A stretch of 37,980 bases of DNA from a virus. Below the pieces are notes generated by a model, which was not told the DNA's origin, did not search any database, and saw only the letters and a program-made list of their open reading frames with translations. Where the stretch lies: IMG/VR virus record IMGVR_UViG_3300050821_007189, positions 1-37,980 of that record, one strand, 5' to 3'. The position numbers were made by a program, and so were the translations under genes. The first letter of the stretch is position 1, and each line of letters opens with the position of its first letter. Positions 24,975 to 31,385 of this stretch are shown one piece after another.

Positions 24975-25682
24975 ATGAAGTACTTCACCACTCTTTTTTC
25001 TCACTGGACGAGCTATGCCAGTCTGCTCAGCCTGGTCATTTCGTTTGAAACCCCGTCGATCAACGCTTACATCGGCGCGCATCCGCACACCGTCTTTGCG
25101 ATTCTGCTGGGCGCAGCTCTGGCGGCCTACCACGCGACGGCGCCGAAGGACAAAGACTCAAATGGGCCGACTGGTCCGCAGGCAGTGAAAGCGATCGCGC
25201 TCGGATTCGTTCTGCTGGCTCTGGTGCAGCCCGGCTTCACGCAAACAGCGCCGCCCGCCACGCCCGCACCGATCGCGAACATCTACGCGGCTGGAATTTC
25301 GTTCGACAGCGGCGCCTCGCCTGCGATCGCGGGAACTGGCATATACGCGCACCTGGTCAACGACGGATCGGGGACCTATGCCTTCACGGTTGTCGATGTG
25401 CTCCCTGCCAGCGTGAATCCCTTCACGGTGACGACCAACTTCAGCGGCGGCATCGCGCAGAAAGTTTTCAGCATCGGCAAAGTGCCCATCTTCGTCCCCA
25501 GCTCGGCGGGCATCTCCTACACCGGAACAAATACAGGCTGGGCGTGGAGCACGGGCGCGATGGCCCCCATCAAGATCAAGGGCAACTGGCGGATTTTTCC
25601 CAATGTGCGCGTGGTGAAATCCTCGGTTGGGGGATCGGGCTATCGGCCCGTCGTCGGCTTGCTGTTCGGCTACGCGGAGTAA
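24975..25682 (+). CDS. lysis-region membrane protein with beta-rich C-terminal domain
   Basis: A 235-residue protein from ATG 24975, preferred because GGAGGG lies 5-6 bases upstream; GTG 24924 (252 aa) overlaps the endolysin stop and is an alternative. Hydrophobic segments lie near residues 12-24, 37-54 and 71-87. The third ends PGFTQ and reads like a signal peptide; a GTG at 25185 could even start there. After a Pro/Ala linker, the last about 130 residues are beta-rich with alternating aromatic residues, resembling an outer-membrane barrel or binding domain. Context suggests a holin-like or envelope-targeted lysis role. Confidence 0.65.
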   Translation: MKYFTTLFSHWTSYASLLSLVISFETPSINAYIGAHPHTVFAILLGAALAAYHATAPKDKDSNGPTGPQAVKAIALGFVLLALVQPGFTQTAPPATPAPIANIYAAGISFDSGASPAIAGTGIYAHLVNDGSGTYAFTVVDVLPASVNPFTVTTNFSGGIAQKVFSIGKVPIFVPSSAGISYTGTNTGWAWSTGAMAPIKIKGNWRIFPNVRVVKSSVGGSGYRPVVGLLFGYAE

Positions 25683-25687
25683 GGTTC

Positions 25688-25700
25688 GCTCTGAGCTATG
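25688..25700 (+). repeat. 13-bp leader repeat at the lipoprotein start
   Basis: Second exact copy of GCTCTGAGCTATG, ending in the ATG of the lipoprotein gene (first copy 24453-24465). Confidence 0.45.
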
Positions 25701-25892
25701 CGCCGACTCTTGCTGTTCGCGTGCCTTCTGCTGGTTGGTTGCGGCACGCGCGCGGCGAGAGTCACGATCCCGGCGAACTGCATGAAGGTGCGGATCACCG
25801 ACTTCACCAAGCCCTGCCCTACCCTGCCGGATGGGGACCTGATGTGTGACGGCGTGCGGGTCCACCTGAACTGCGTGGCGGTACGGAAGTGA
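25698..25892 (+). CDS. small lipoprotein, candidate outer-membrane spanin-like protein
   Basis: A 64-residue protein with a lipoprotein signal: MRRLLLF, hydrophobic core, lipobox LLVGC with the lipidated Cys at about residue 15. The mature part is short with four further Cys. A small lipoprotein directly behind an endolysin and a membrane protein fits the o-spanin slot of lysis cassettes, but it lacks the Pro-rich stretch of Rz1, so this is only positional inference. Its stop overlaps the next GTG. Confidence 0.65.
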   Translation: MRRLLLFACLLLVGCGTRAARVTIPANCMKVRITDFTKPCPTLPDGDLMCDGVRVHLNCVAVRK

Positions 25893-26089
25893 AGCACGGC
25901 GAGCAAATTTCGGCGGCGCACTTCTATCAACACCTGGAACACATTCTCTCCGGAGTGTGGGCGGACAAGCGTTGCCGGGTGTGCGCGCTCCGGGACATGA
26001 AGAGAGGCGTCCAGGCGCAGTGGGAGACTCCGCCGCCTAGCTTGCTTCCTTCAGGCGCTTCACGGGCGGCAGGATTTCCCCCTCAGTGA
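25889..26089 (+). CDS. small hypothetical protein
   Basis: A 66-residue protein from a GTG overlapping the lipoprotein stop (GTGA). Residues 1-45 look genuine, with a CRVC pair in a basic context (DKRCRVCALRDMKRG). The last part is Pro/Ser-rich and overlaps the end of the leftward gene by 53 bases, tail to tail. Family unknown. It is the last rightward gene of the late region. Confidence 0.45.
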   Translation: MKHGEQISAAHFYQHLEHILSGVWADKRCRVCALRDMKRGVQAQWETPPPSLLPSGASRAAGFPPQ

Positions 26090-26420
26090 GCGCGTTCACG
26101 ACCGGATAGAGAATGTCCTGCCGCCGCTGTTGCAGTTGGCGGAACGTCGCCTCGGAAACATCCGGCACGGCTCCCACCAGGTCGAGCAGGATACGGAAGA
26201 TGGCCTGGTCGAAAGGGGCGTTTTTCGACGGCTCTTTTTCGAGCGTGATCCGCGTGGCGCACTGCGGGCAGAGGAAGTAGCGCTGGGATTTTGAGGTGCG
26301 TTGCTTGCCCATCCCCACGGTTTGAGCGAAGCAGGAGACGGCCACAGCGCTCTCAGAGGGCAGGATTTCACGGCGACAGAGCGACGAACAGCAGATTTGC
26401 GGGCTTCGGGGGCGGGCCAT
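26037..26420 (-). CDS. zinc-ribbon-like hypothetical protein (leftward)
   Basis: A 127-residue protein with two Cys groups, ICCSSLC (9-15) and LCPQC (about 50-54), suggesting a zinc ribbon, then a helical C-terminal half. GAGGTGA lies 6 bases before the ATG, so the gene is well supported. It is the only leftward gene in the middle of the window and stands back to back with the early operon. That and the repeat-bearing control region make a regulatory role attractive, but no HTH is visible. Family not recognised. Confidence 0.72.
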   Translation of the reverse strand: MARPRSPQICCSSLCRREILPSESAVAVSCFAQTVGMGKQRTSKSQRYFLCPQCATRITLEKEPSKNAPFDQAIFRILLDLVGAVPDVSEATFRQLQQRRQDILYPVVNALTEGEILPPVKRLKEAS

Positions 26421-26439
26421 CAGGGATCACCTCTCAGGA

Positions 26440-26477
26440 GTTAATTAATAAACCATCGCCGGGTTAATTAACAAACC
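26440..26477 (-). promoter_or_regulatory. divergent control region with two TTAATTAA operator-like repeats
   Basis: Two near-identical 15-mers, GTTAATTAATAAACC (26440-26454) and GTTAATTAACAAACC (26463-26477), lie 23 bases apart, about two helical turns. On the leftward strand they supply TTGTTA (from 26474 to 26469), an 18-base spacer and TATTAA (from 26450 to 26445), a fair promoter for the zinc-ribbon gene. The repeats cover both promoter boxes, so binding there would control it, and perhaps also the rightward early genes starting at 26542. Confidence 0.6.
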
Positions 26478-26541
26478 CTGATCGGGGCTGGTTACCTTGG
26501 GTATCTAGTCAGTCAACACAGCACGAAAGTACAGTGGCCGC

Positions 26542-26895
26542 ATGGAATTCGACACCGAGAAAACGCAAGCGCAGCCGTCGAATCCCTTCGATGAAGGGTT
26601 CCTCCGCCGAGCGAAGGATGCTGAGAATCGCCGATTGGCCGATTGCCGCACGACAGCACCCCAGCGCGCGATGACGAGCGAAGAGATCGTCGCCGAATTT
26701 TTCAAGTACCACGCGCCGAATGATTTCACGATCCCGAAGTACGCCGCGATCAATCAGGCCGCCAAGAATTTCGCCGAAGTTGTCCTGGCGAACTGTCCGC
26801 GCGGAGCGGATCTCGCCGCCGCGATCCGCCTGATCCGGGACGCGCGCATGACGGCCAACGCTGCGATTGCGCTGAATGGGTTGTCGCTGTACTGA
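26542..26895 (+). CDS. Acb2/Tad1 hairpin-domain protein, candidate anti-CBASS/anti-Thoeris sponge
   Basis: A 117-residue early protein. The first 45 residues are charged and variable. Residues about 46-112 match the Acb2/Tad1 hairpin domain pattern: FFKYHAP (53-59), then PKYAAINQAAKNFAEVVLA, NCPRGAD (84-90), then AIRLIRDARMTANAAIALN. The order F.YH.P, Y..I, CP, M..NAAIA is what I use for the call. Acb2 proteins are small helical oligomers that bind cyclic nucleotides and so block CBASS and related signalling. As the first rightward early gene it would be made early, as expected for a defence inhibitor. Sequestration activity here is inferred. Confidence 0.75.
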   Translation: MEFDTEKTQAQPSNPFDEGFLRRAKDAENRRLADCRTTAPQRAMTSEEIVAEFFKYHAPNDFTIPKYAAINQAAKNFAEVVLANCPRGADLAAAIRLIRDARMTANAAIALNGLSLY

Positions 26896-26900
26896 AGCCG

Positions 26901-27578
26901 ATGACGAACGCCTCACAAAACGCCCGCGAGTTGCCGGTCTATCAGTGCCACAAGAAAGTTGGAGCGCTGAAGATCGCCAAGGTTCACATTGACGAGGATG
27001 GGCAGGGCGTCGCGCTCGTGTTTAAAGATGCCCGCTTCGCTGTTCGCGCTCTCACTGCCTCTCAGCTCAAACACAAACCGACTCCGGAAGCTGGAATGTA
27101 TTTCGTGCAGTACGATGGCGGGTATTTCAGCTTTTCACCGGCGAAAGAGTTCGAGGACGGCTACACACTCGTGGAGCCCAACGCTCTCGAACTCGTCACC
27201 AAAGACGAACTGCTCGAACTCGCCGAGTGGGAGCGCAAGTTTGCCGACGCCAAAAAGAAAGCCAGCTTCGCGGAGTCGGAAGTGAAGTTCCGCCGGCTGA
27301 AGCTCGCGGAAAAAGTTCTCGGCATCAAGAGCGAAGACGATCTCAAGGCGCTCAGCCCGGAGCAGGTCGAGAAGAAATTGGCGAAGCGGCTCGAAGCCGG
27401 GGAGTGGCGGCCCACGCAGAACGCCCCGGAATTTTCCTTCGTGAAAACCAACCAGGGCCGCTACCCGTCCTGGTCCCAGCTTTTTATCGAAGAGATGGGC
27501 GAAACTGCCGCCGCGCGCATCCGCACCGAAACCCCGCTGAGCTACTCGTACTCGGTGGATGTGGCTGTTCCCGCCTGA
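26901..27578 (+). CDS. conserved phage early protein with N-terminal YQCHK domain
   Basis: A 225-residue protein. Residues 1-95 show a pattern I have seen in many phage proteins: VYQCHKKVGALKIAKV near the start, then KPEAG-like TPEAGMYFVQYDGGYFSFSPAKEFEDGYT. Its role is unknown. Residues about 100-155 are Lys/Glu-rich and helical, and the C-terminal part (from FSFVKTNQGRY) appears to be a separate short domain. It starts 5 bases after the Acb2-like gene and is probably cotranscribed with it. Confidence 0.7.
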   Translation: MTNASQNARELPVYQCHKKVGALKIAKVHIDEDGQGVALVFKDARFAVRALTASQLKHKPTPEAGMYFVQYDGGYFSFSPAKEFEDGYTLVEPNALELVTKDELLELAEWERKFADAKKKASFAESEVKFRRLKLAEKVLGIKSEDDLKALSPEQVEKKLAKRLEAGEWRPTQNAPEFSFVKTNQGRYPSWSQLFIEEMGETAAARIRTETPLSYSYSVDVAVPA

Positions 27579-27632
27579 TCCTGCGTTTTCGCTTTTCCCG
27601 CCCGCAGTACCCCTCCGCTGGGTCCACCTGAG

Positions 27633-27697
27633 TTGACTTGTTTGTTCCGGAGCTACGATTTCGCTTGACAGTGAAACGGGTAACAGTTACCGTGTCA
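27633..27697 (+). promoter_or_regulatory. tandem promoters with palindromic operator
   Basis: TTGACT (27633-27638) with TACGAT (27654-27659, spacing 15) and a perfect TTGACA (27665-27670) with a weak TACCGT (27688-27693, spacing 17) precede the zinc-finger gene. The perfect palindrome GGTAAC-A-GTTACC (27679-27691) overlaps the second -10 region and looks like a repressor site. TGACA and TGTCA (27693-27697) add an outer inverted pair. Confidence 0.6.
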
Positions 27698-27700
27698 CCC

Positions 27701-28015
27701 ATGCGATTCAAGCGAATCTGCCCCCTTGCTGAATGTGGACTGGAGTTTGAGACCGACAACCCGCGCAAGGAATTCTGCACCCCGGAACACTCGACCATGG
27801 GACGAGTGCGGCGTCACCGCGCGAAGAAACGCAAGGGCGGCGGAGGTGGTGGCGGGAATGGCGGTGGCGGCGGAGAGCCTCAATTGTTCGACACGATCAC
27901 CCCACAGGACGCTCGCGCAGTCTATGTACCCGATACCTGTTATCGGACACCGGAACTAACTCCCAAAAGAAAACCAGCAAGGGCCAGCATCAGGAGGCGC
28001 ACCCGTGTCGCCTGA
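27701..28015 (+). CDS. zinc-finger protein with Gly-rich linker
   Basis: A 104-residue protein from ATG 27701, directly behind a promoter/operator. Residues 7-35 form a finger with CPLAEC, a spacer NPRKEFC and EH (C-x4-C-x12-C-x3-H), followed by a very basic segment RVRRHRAKKRKG. A poly-Gly linker comes next, then a C-terminal part with EPQLFD. The frame extends upstream to a TTG at 27638, but the operator lies there, so ATG is preferred. It probably binds nucleic acid. Confidence 0.68.
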   Translation: MRFKRICPLAECGLEFETDNPRKEFCTPEHSTMGRVRRHRAKKRKGGGGGGGNGGGGGEPQLFDTITPQDARAVYVPDTCYRTPELTPKRKPARASIRRRTRVA

Positions 28016-28116
28016 GATTCCCTTCGCCCTTTTCGTGATCCTGGCGCCGCTCTCGCTGGCTACAATCCAGCGTTTCGCTGTGGGCGTCCAAGGCGCTTCC
28101 CCCGAAGAGCCTCGAC

Positions 28117-28488
28117 ATGCAAGTTGCTTCGCTGGTCAGGCGCGTTCTCGCGCGCCTGTGGCAGTCCGAAGTGTGCGAACCCAACCCCAATTTTCAGGCC
28201 GACTATCGGATCGCCTACATCGCGGTTCTCTATGCGGCGCGGAACGTCCGCAACCCCGCCGTTCACGCGAGCTACATCGTGCTCGGTCTGCATCCCTCAA
28301 AAGTTTGGCCGTCGATTGTGGCGCGCAGAAAAGCGCTGCTCGGCAAAGAGTACCCGCTGTTCTACGACGAGGCGGGCAACTGGAAACCCGAGCCGCTGTC
28401 CGACCCGTGGGCCGGATCGTCGCCGCGCAAGCCGATGGGAACGGTGCGAATTTTTCCGCGTCCGCCTGAGGAAGATCAGGTGGCGTGA
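28117..28488 (+). CDS. conserved hypothetical early protein
   Basis: A 123-residue protein. ATG 28117 is the likely start; a different frame beginning GTG 28005 covers the region but has shadow-like Arg/Ala composition after 40 residues. The protein has a helical core (FQADYRIAYIAVLYAARNVRNPAV, split by a turn) and a Pro-rich tail (PFPRPPEE-like FPRPPEEDQVA). No family is recognised. About 100 bases between the previous gene and this start hold a TACAAT (28061) but no convincing -35. Confidence 0.6.
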   Translation: MQVASLVRRVLARLWQSEVCEPNPNFQADYRIAYIAVLYAARNVRNPAVHASYIVLGLHPSKVWPSIVARRKALLGKEYPLFYDEAGNWKPEPLSDPWAGSSPRKPMGTVRIFPRPPEEDQVA

Positions 28489-28496
28489 AAACACAT

Positions 28497-28524
28497 CGGC
28501 GCGAGAGCTCGAACTCTCGCGCCG
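28497..28524 (+). other. perfect 11-bp hairpin between early genes
   Basis: CGGCGCGAGAG (28497-28507) pairs perfectly with CTCTCGCGCCG (28514-28524) around CTCGAA. No T run follows, so it is not a standard intrinsic terminator. It could pause polymerase, protect RNA 3' ends or bind a protein. Confidence 0.6.
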
Positions 28525-28548
28525 AAGACCAAAGCGAGTACACCAGGC

Positions 28549-29031
28549 ATGGCGACTCAATCGACAGCATCCCACAATCCGTCCGCGTGCTCAAGCGGAA
28601 AAGCGCGCTTCGCCGAAGCTGCGCGGGAAGCTCTTGAGTCCCTCCGGCCATTCCTTCCCGAGCTGACCGACATCGACCACAACGCCGCCCGCAATGGCGG
28701 CAAGCCTTCCGCGTTTCACCTCGCGGCGCTGAAGGCTCACCTGGCACTCGCGGGAATGGAGTTGAGTGTCGCAAGGCGCAACACCCAGAGCGGAATCGAT
28801 TTCTACCAGGTTTTTGATTTCGCGACAGCGACGGCACGCCCTGCGGCACTCAATCCTGTTCCCGAACTCCCGACCGAGCGAAGAGAGCAGGAATCGTCTG
28901 CCAGAGCTGGAAGAAAAAACCTGGTCCGAAGGCCGGGGCGAATTTTGCCCCGGCTGCTGCCCGAGCTGGGAACAAAAAACCTGGAATGCGTGGAGCCACC
29001 CAAACGGCGGTTTCACAGGGAGGGATTTTAG
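28549..29031 (+). CDS. hypothetical early protein
   Basis: A 160-residue protein. Residues 20-80 are helical (KARFAEAAREALESLRPFLPEL, interrupted by IDHNAARNGG, then FHLAALKAHLALAGMEL). From about 105 the sequence becomes Arg/Pro-rich and low in pattern, so the true protein may be shorter or the tail poorly conserved. It ends just before the candidate replication origin. No family is recognised. Confidence 0.5.
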   Translation: MATQSTASHNPSACSSGKARFAEAAREALESLRPFLPELTDIDHNAARNGGKPSAFHLAALKAHLALAGMELSVARRNTQSGIDFYQVFDFATATARPAALNPVPELPTERREQESSARAGRKNLVRRPGRILPRLLPELGTKNLECVEPPKRRFHREGF

Positions 29032-29035
29032 GGTG

Positions 29036-29058
29036 TTGGTTTCTTTACTTGATACCAG
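29036..29058 (+). other. candidate rolling-circle double-strand origin (nick site)
   Basis: ACTTGATA (29047-29054) lies in a T-rich stretch, in the loop of a small hairpin with TGGT (29037-29040) and ACCA (29054-29057), immediately before the Rep gene. Rep_1 plasmids of the pC194/pUB110 type and phiX174 are cut within CTTG^ATA; here the cut would fall between 29051 and 29052. The 7-mer also occurs by chance elsewhere (6828-6834), so location and hairpin carry the argument. Confidence 0.5.
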
Positions 29059-30164
29059 TGAATAAGTCGACAGATCAAACCGAAGCTCTTGATTCTAGGG
29101 TTTTTGGCTCTTGGGGTGTTTTGGATTCTGGGCCTCAACAATTTCTCGGGACGGAGTTTCGTCTCTTAGATCGTTACGAGATTCAGGCGGGGTTGGTGGA
29201 GACCTTGAAGCAGGCAAAAAATCATCGGGTTCGGAGGAAAGCGGCGGCCTGTTCTGACTGCCATCGCAGTTTCCGCCACTGGCGCTGCCGGAACAGCCAC
29301 GACTGGGCCGAAGCTGAGAACTCCTGCTCGGTTCGGGTTTGCCCGCACTGTTCTCATCGTCGTGCGAAGGTGCTCGGCTCCCGGATGGAGCGTTTCCTTC
29401 TGGGTCGGGAGAAGACTTCTCTGCGCTACGCAGTCTTAGCGGAGCGCAACTCTGAAAATGTGGCTGAGGGGATGAATCTTCTGTGGGAGTCGTGGACTCG
29501 GCTGCGCCGCTCAGTGCGCTGGAAAAACAAAGTCAAGGGTTGCATCGTTGCGCTCGAAGTCACCTACAACCGCGAGGAAGACACTTGGCACCCGCACCTG
29601 AATGTGCTGATGGAAGGCGAGTACTTCCCTTTCGAGGAATTACGCCAGGCGTGGAGTGAAGCGTCAGAACATCGCGGCCAGACTGCCTTCATTCGCGCGG
29701 CGGATGCGGGGACGGTGAGCGAGTTGATTAAGTATGTCACGAAAGTTTCCGACCTGATCGGCAACCCGCATGCGCTCGAAACTCTGTTGCTCGCTGTTCA
29801 CAAAAAACGCTTCGTTCGTACCTACGGCAGTTTTTATGGGCTGTCGGTTGCCGACGAAGAAGCTCCGGTGCAGAGTCACTGCCCCGATTGTGATTCGACG
29901 GAGTTGGTCGCTCTGGGCCGGATCAAACCGCAGCAAGTCAGTATGGATTTTGACGGGATTCTGCGCGTGCAATCGCGCGCGCCGGATGAGGTGGCGAGAG
30001 ATTTTGAGGAGAGCGCTTCGTTCCGTCCCGGTTTGTTTTTGCGTCACAAGTATGCGCCTCGTCCCGGTCAGGAAAGAACCCCGGCATGGGCGGACGCTTT
30101 CGACGACGGCGTGCGGGCGTTTTCGCGCGCGAAGTACACGGCATCGCGGCAACCAGCCGCGTAA
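29058..30164 (+). CDS. rolling-circle replication initiator (Rep_1 / HUH family)
   Basis: A 368-residue protein from GTG 29058; ATG 28986 (392 aa) is possible but overlaps the previous gene and the origin-like site. It has a zinc-type N-terminus (ACSDC, CRNSHDW, then RVCPHCSHRRA), the HUH metal motif in TWHPHLNVLM (H178 and H180), ALEVTYN before it, the likely nicking Tyr in IKYVTK (Y226), and a VHKKRFVRTYGSF segment as in pUB110-type Rep. It nicks one strand and binds covalently to start rolling-circle replication. T-rich third positions in its 5' part differ from its GC-rich neighbours, suggesting acquisition from a plasmid. No clear ribosome binding site is visible. Confidence 0.87.
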   Translation: MNKSTDQTEALDSRVFGSWGVLDSGPQQFLGTEFRLLDRYEIQAGLVETLKQAKNHRVRRKAAACSDCHRSFRHWRCRNSHDWAEAENSCSVRVCPHCSHRRAKVLGSRMERFLLGREKTSLRYAVLAERNSENVAEGMNLLWESWTRLRRSVRWKNKVKGCIVALEVTYNREEDTWHPHLNVLMEGEYFPFEELRQAWSEASEHRGQTAFIRAADAGTVSELIKYVTKVSDLIGNPHALETLLLAVHKKRFVRTYGSFYGLSVADEEAPVQSHCPDCDSTELVALGRIKPQQVSMDFDGILRVQSRAPDEVARDFEESASFRPGLFLRHKYAPRPGQERTPAWADAFDDGVRAFSRAKYTASRQPAA

Positions 30165-30176
30165 GGAGCAATACCG

Positions 30177-30530
30177 ATGGCAACAGCACCAGCAACTCCA
30201 ATCACTCGGCGAAAGATGCAGGAAGTTAAAGCGCCGGAGCAGTTCACCTTCAACAAACAGGGTCAGCTCGCAGCCGGGATTTTGATCTCGATCGAACCTG
30301 TTCCGGTCAAAGGAAAACAGGCGATGGAGTATCTGTTTCAAGCTGAAGGCGGCGGCCGGTTCACTTGTCTCGGCACGGCGGACCTCGACAAAAAACTCAC
30401 ACCCCATCACATTGGCCACTACGTCGAGATTCGCTATGAACGCGACGATTCGTCGTTTACCAAGCCGGGGCAGAGTCCGATGAAGGTTTTCAAAATCACG
30501 GTGAGTGAAGAACGCGAACCGGGATTCTGA
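30177..30530 (+). CDS. possible OB-fold single-strand DNA-binding partner of Rep
   Basis: A 117-residue protein behind AAGGAG, 12 bases after rep. A disordered N-terminus is followed by alternating strands (FTFNKQGQLAAGILISIEPV, MEYLFQAE, RFTCLGTADL, GHYVEIRYE, MKVFKITV) compatible with a small OB-like barrel. Its place next to rep suggests a single-strand-binding role during rolling-circle replication. No sequence motif proves this. Confidence 0.55.
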   Translation: MATAPATPITRRKMQEVKAPEQFTFNKQGQLAAGILISIEPVPVKGKQAMEYLFQAEGGGRFTCLGTADLDKKLTPHHIGHYVEIRYERDDSSFTKPGQSPMKVFKITVSEEREPGF

Positions 30531-30558
30531 GGGAAGTTGAAAAGGGAGGGCTTGACGA

Positions 30559-30819
30559 ATGGGAAGCGTAAACAATTTGCCGACTGAGAAACCTAGCCTT
30601 CCCGGCTCAGTCAGCCGGAGTGACGAGGGTTGCGGAATTCCTGGGGGAGTCGCGGCCCTCGACACTCGCGTCGAGTTCATGCGCTTCTGCGAACACTGTC
30701 AGGAAGAGCGTCAGTTCATCTGTGCCTGGTACTCGCTGGCGGGGCTGATCGGAAGGTGTCTCTACTGCGGGACGCCGGATGTGGCGGAGTACACGCGCGT
30801 GAATTCGGAGGTGGCGTGA
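30559..30819 (+). CDS. zinc-ribbon small protein
   Basis: An 86-residue protein with CEHC (about 44-47) and CLYC (67-70), a typical two-knuckle zinc ribbon; the first 38 residues are Ser/Pro/Gly-rich. AGGGAGGG lies just upstream. Its TGA overlaps the ATG of the methyltransferase, and a GGAGGTGG inside its end serves that gene. Function unknown. Confidence 0.62.
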   Translation: MGSVNNLPTEKPSLPGSVSRSDEGCGIPGGVAALDTRVEFMRFCEHCQEERQFICAWYSLAGLIGRCLYCGTPDVAEYTRVNSEVA

Positions 30820-31385
30820 TGCGACGTCGACCACGAGTGGAAGTTTTGTGGTGTCCGAACCGACGTCGCGAAGCGAAGCGATCTGGCTGGTCATTTCCTC
30901 CGATTATCGAAACCAAGATCAAGGAATTTTGCGACGGCCGAGTTCTTCAACTTTTCGGCGGTCAGGCGAAATTCGGCGTGCGGCTCGATGTCGATCGCGC
31001 AACGAAGCCGGATGTGATCGGCGATGCGTGGATGCCGCCATTCGCGGCTCGCAGCTTCGACACGGTTGTGCTCGATCCACCCTACTTCGAGCTGGACCGG
31101 GAGCAGCTCGGGGCGCTGATGATGACGGCGGCACACCTGACGCGGCATCGGGTGATCTGGCTGCATCAGCTCTGGGCGCCGTCGCAGTTCGGGCTGCAAT
31201 TAGATCACGGCTATCTCGTCCGCGTCGGCGATAACCACTTCGTTCGCTGCCTTCAGATGTTTCGGCGGAGTGCGAGATCCGTTCCGGCACCGAAGTACTT
31301 CACGCGCGGCCCGCAGCAGAAATATAACCGCTGGCTTCGCGGCGAGATGCCGCTTCCCTTCACGGCGCAATTGGAGGTCGCATGA
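30819..31385 (+). CDS. DNA methyltransferase with DPPY motif
   Basis: A 188-residue protein from ATG 30819, overlapping the previous stop and preceded by GGAGGTGG. The Rossmann-type core reads VLQLFGG (43-49, SAM loop), GVRLDVD (53-59, acidic end of strand 2), GDAW (68-71) and FDTVVLDPPY (80-89); DPPY is the catalytic motif of adenine-N6 or cytosine-N4 methylases. It is short and has no separate recognition domain. Phage methylases of this kind protect DNA from restriction or mark it. Its stop overlaps another ATG. Confidence 0.82.
   Translation: MRRRPRVEVLWCPNRRREAKRSGWSFPPIIETKIKEFCDGRVLQLFGGQAKFGVRLDVDRATKPDVIGDAWMPPFAARSFDTVVLDPPYFELDREQLGALMMTAAHLTRHRVIWLHQLWAPSQFGLQLDHGYLVRVGDNHFVRCLQMFRRSARSVPAPKYFTRGPQQKYNRWLRGEMPLPFTAQLEVA

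Noticed and set aside
28005-28469. Alternative frame from GTG 28005
   Set aside because: After about 40 residues it is Arg/Ala-rich and overlaps the better frame at 28117-28488.
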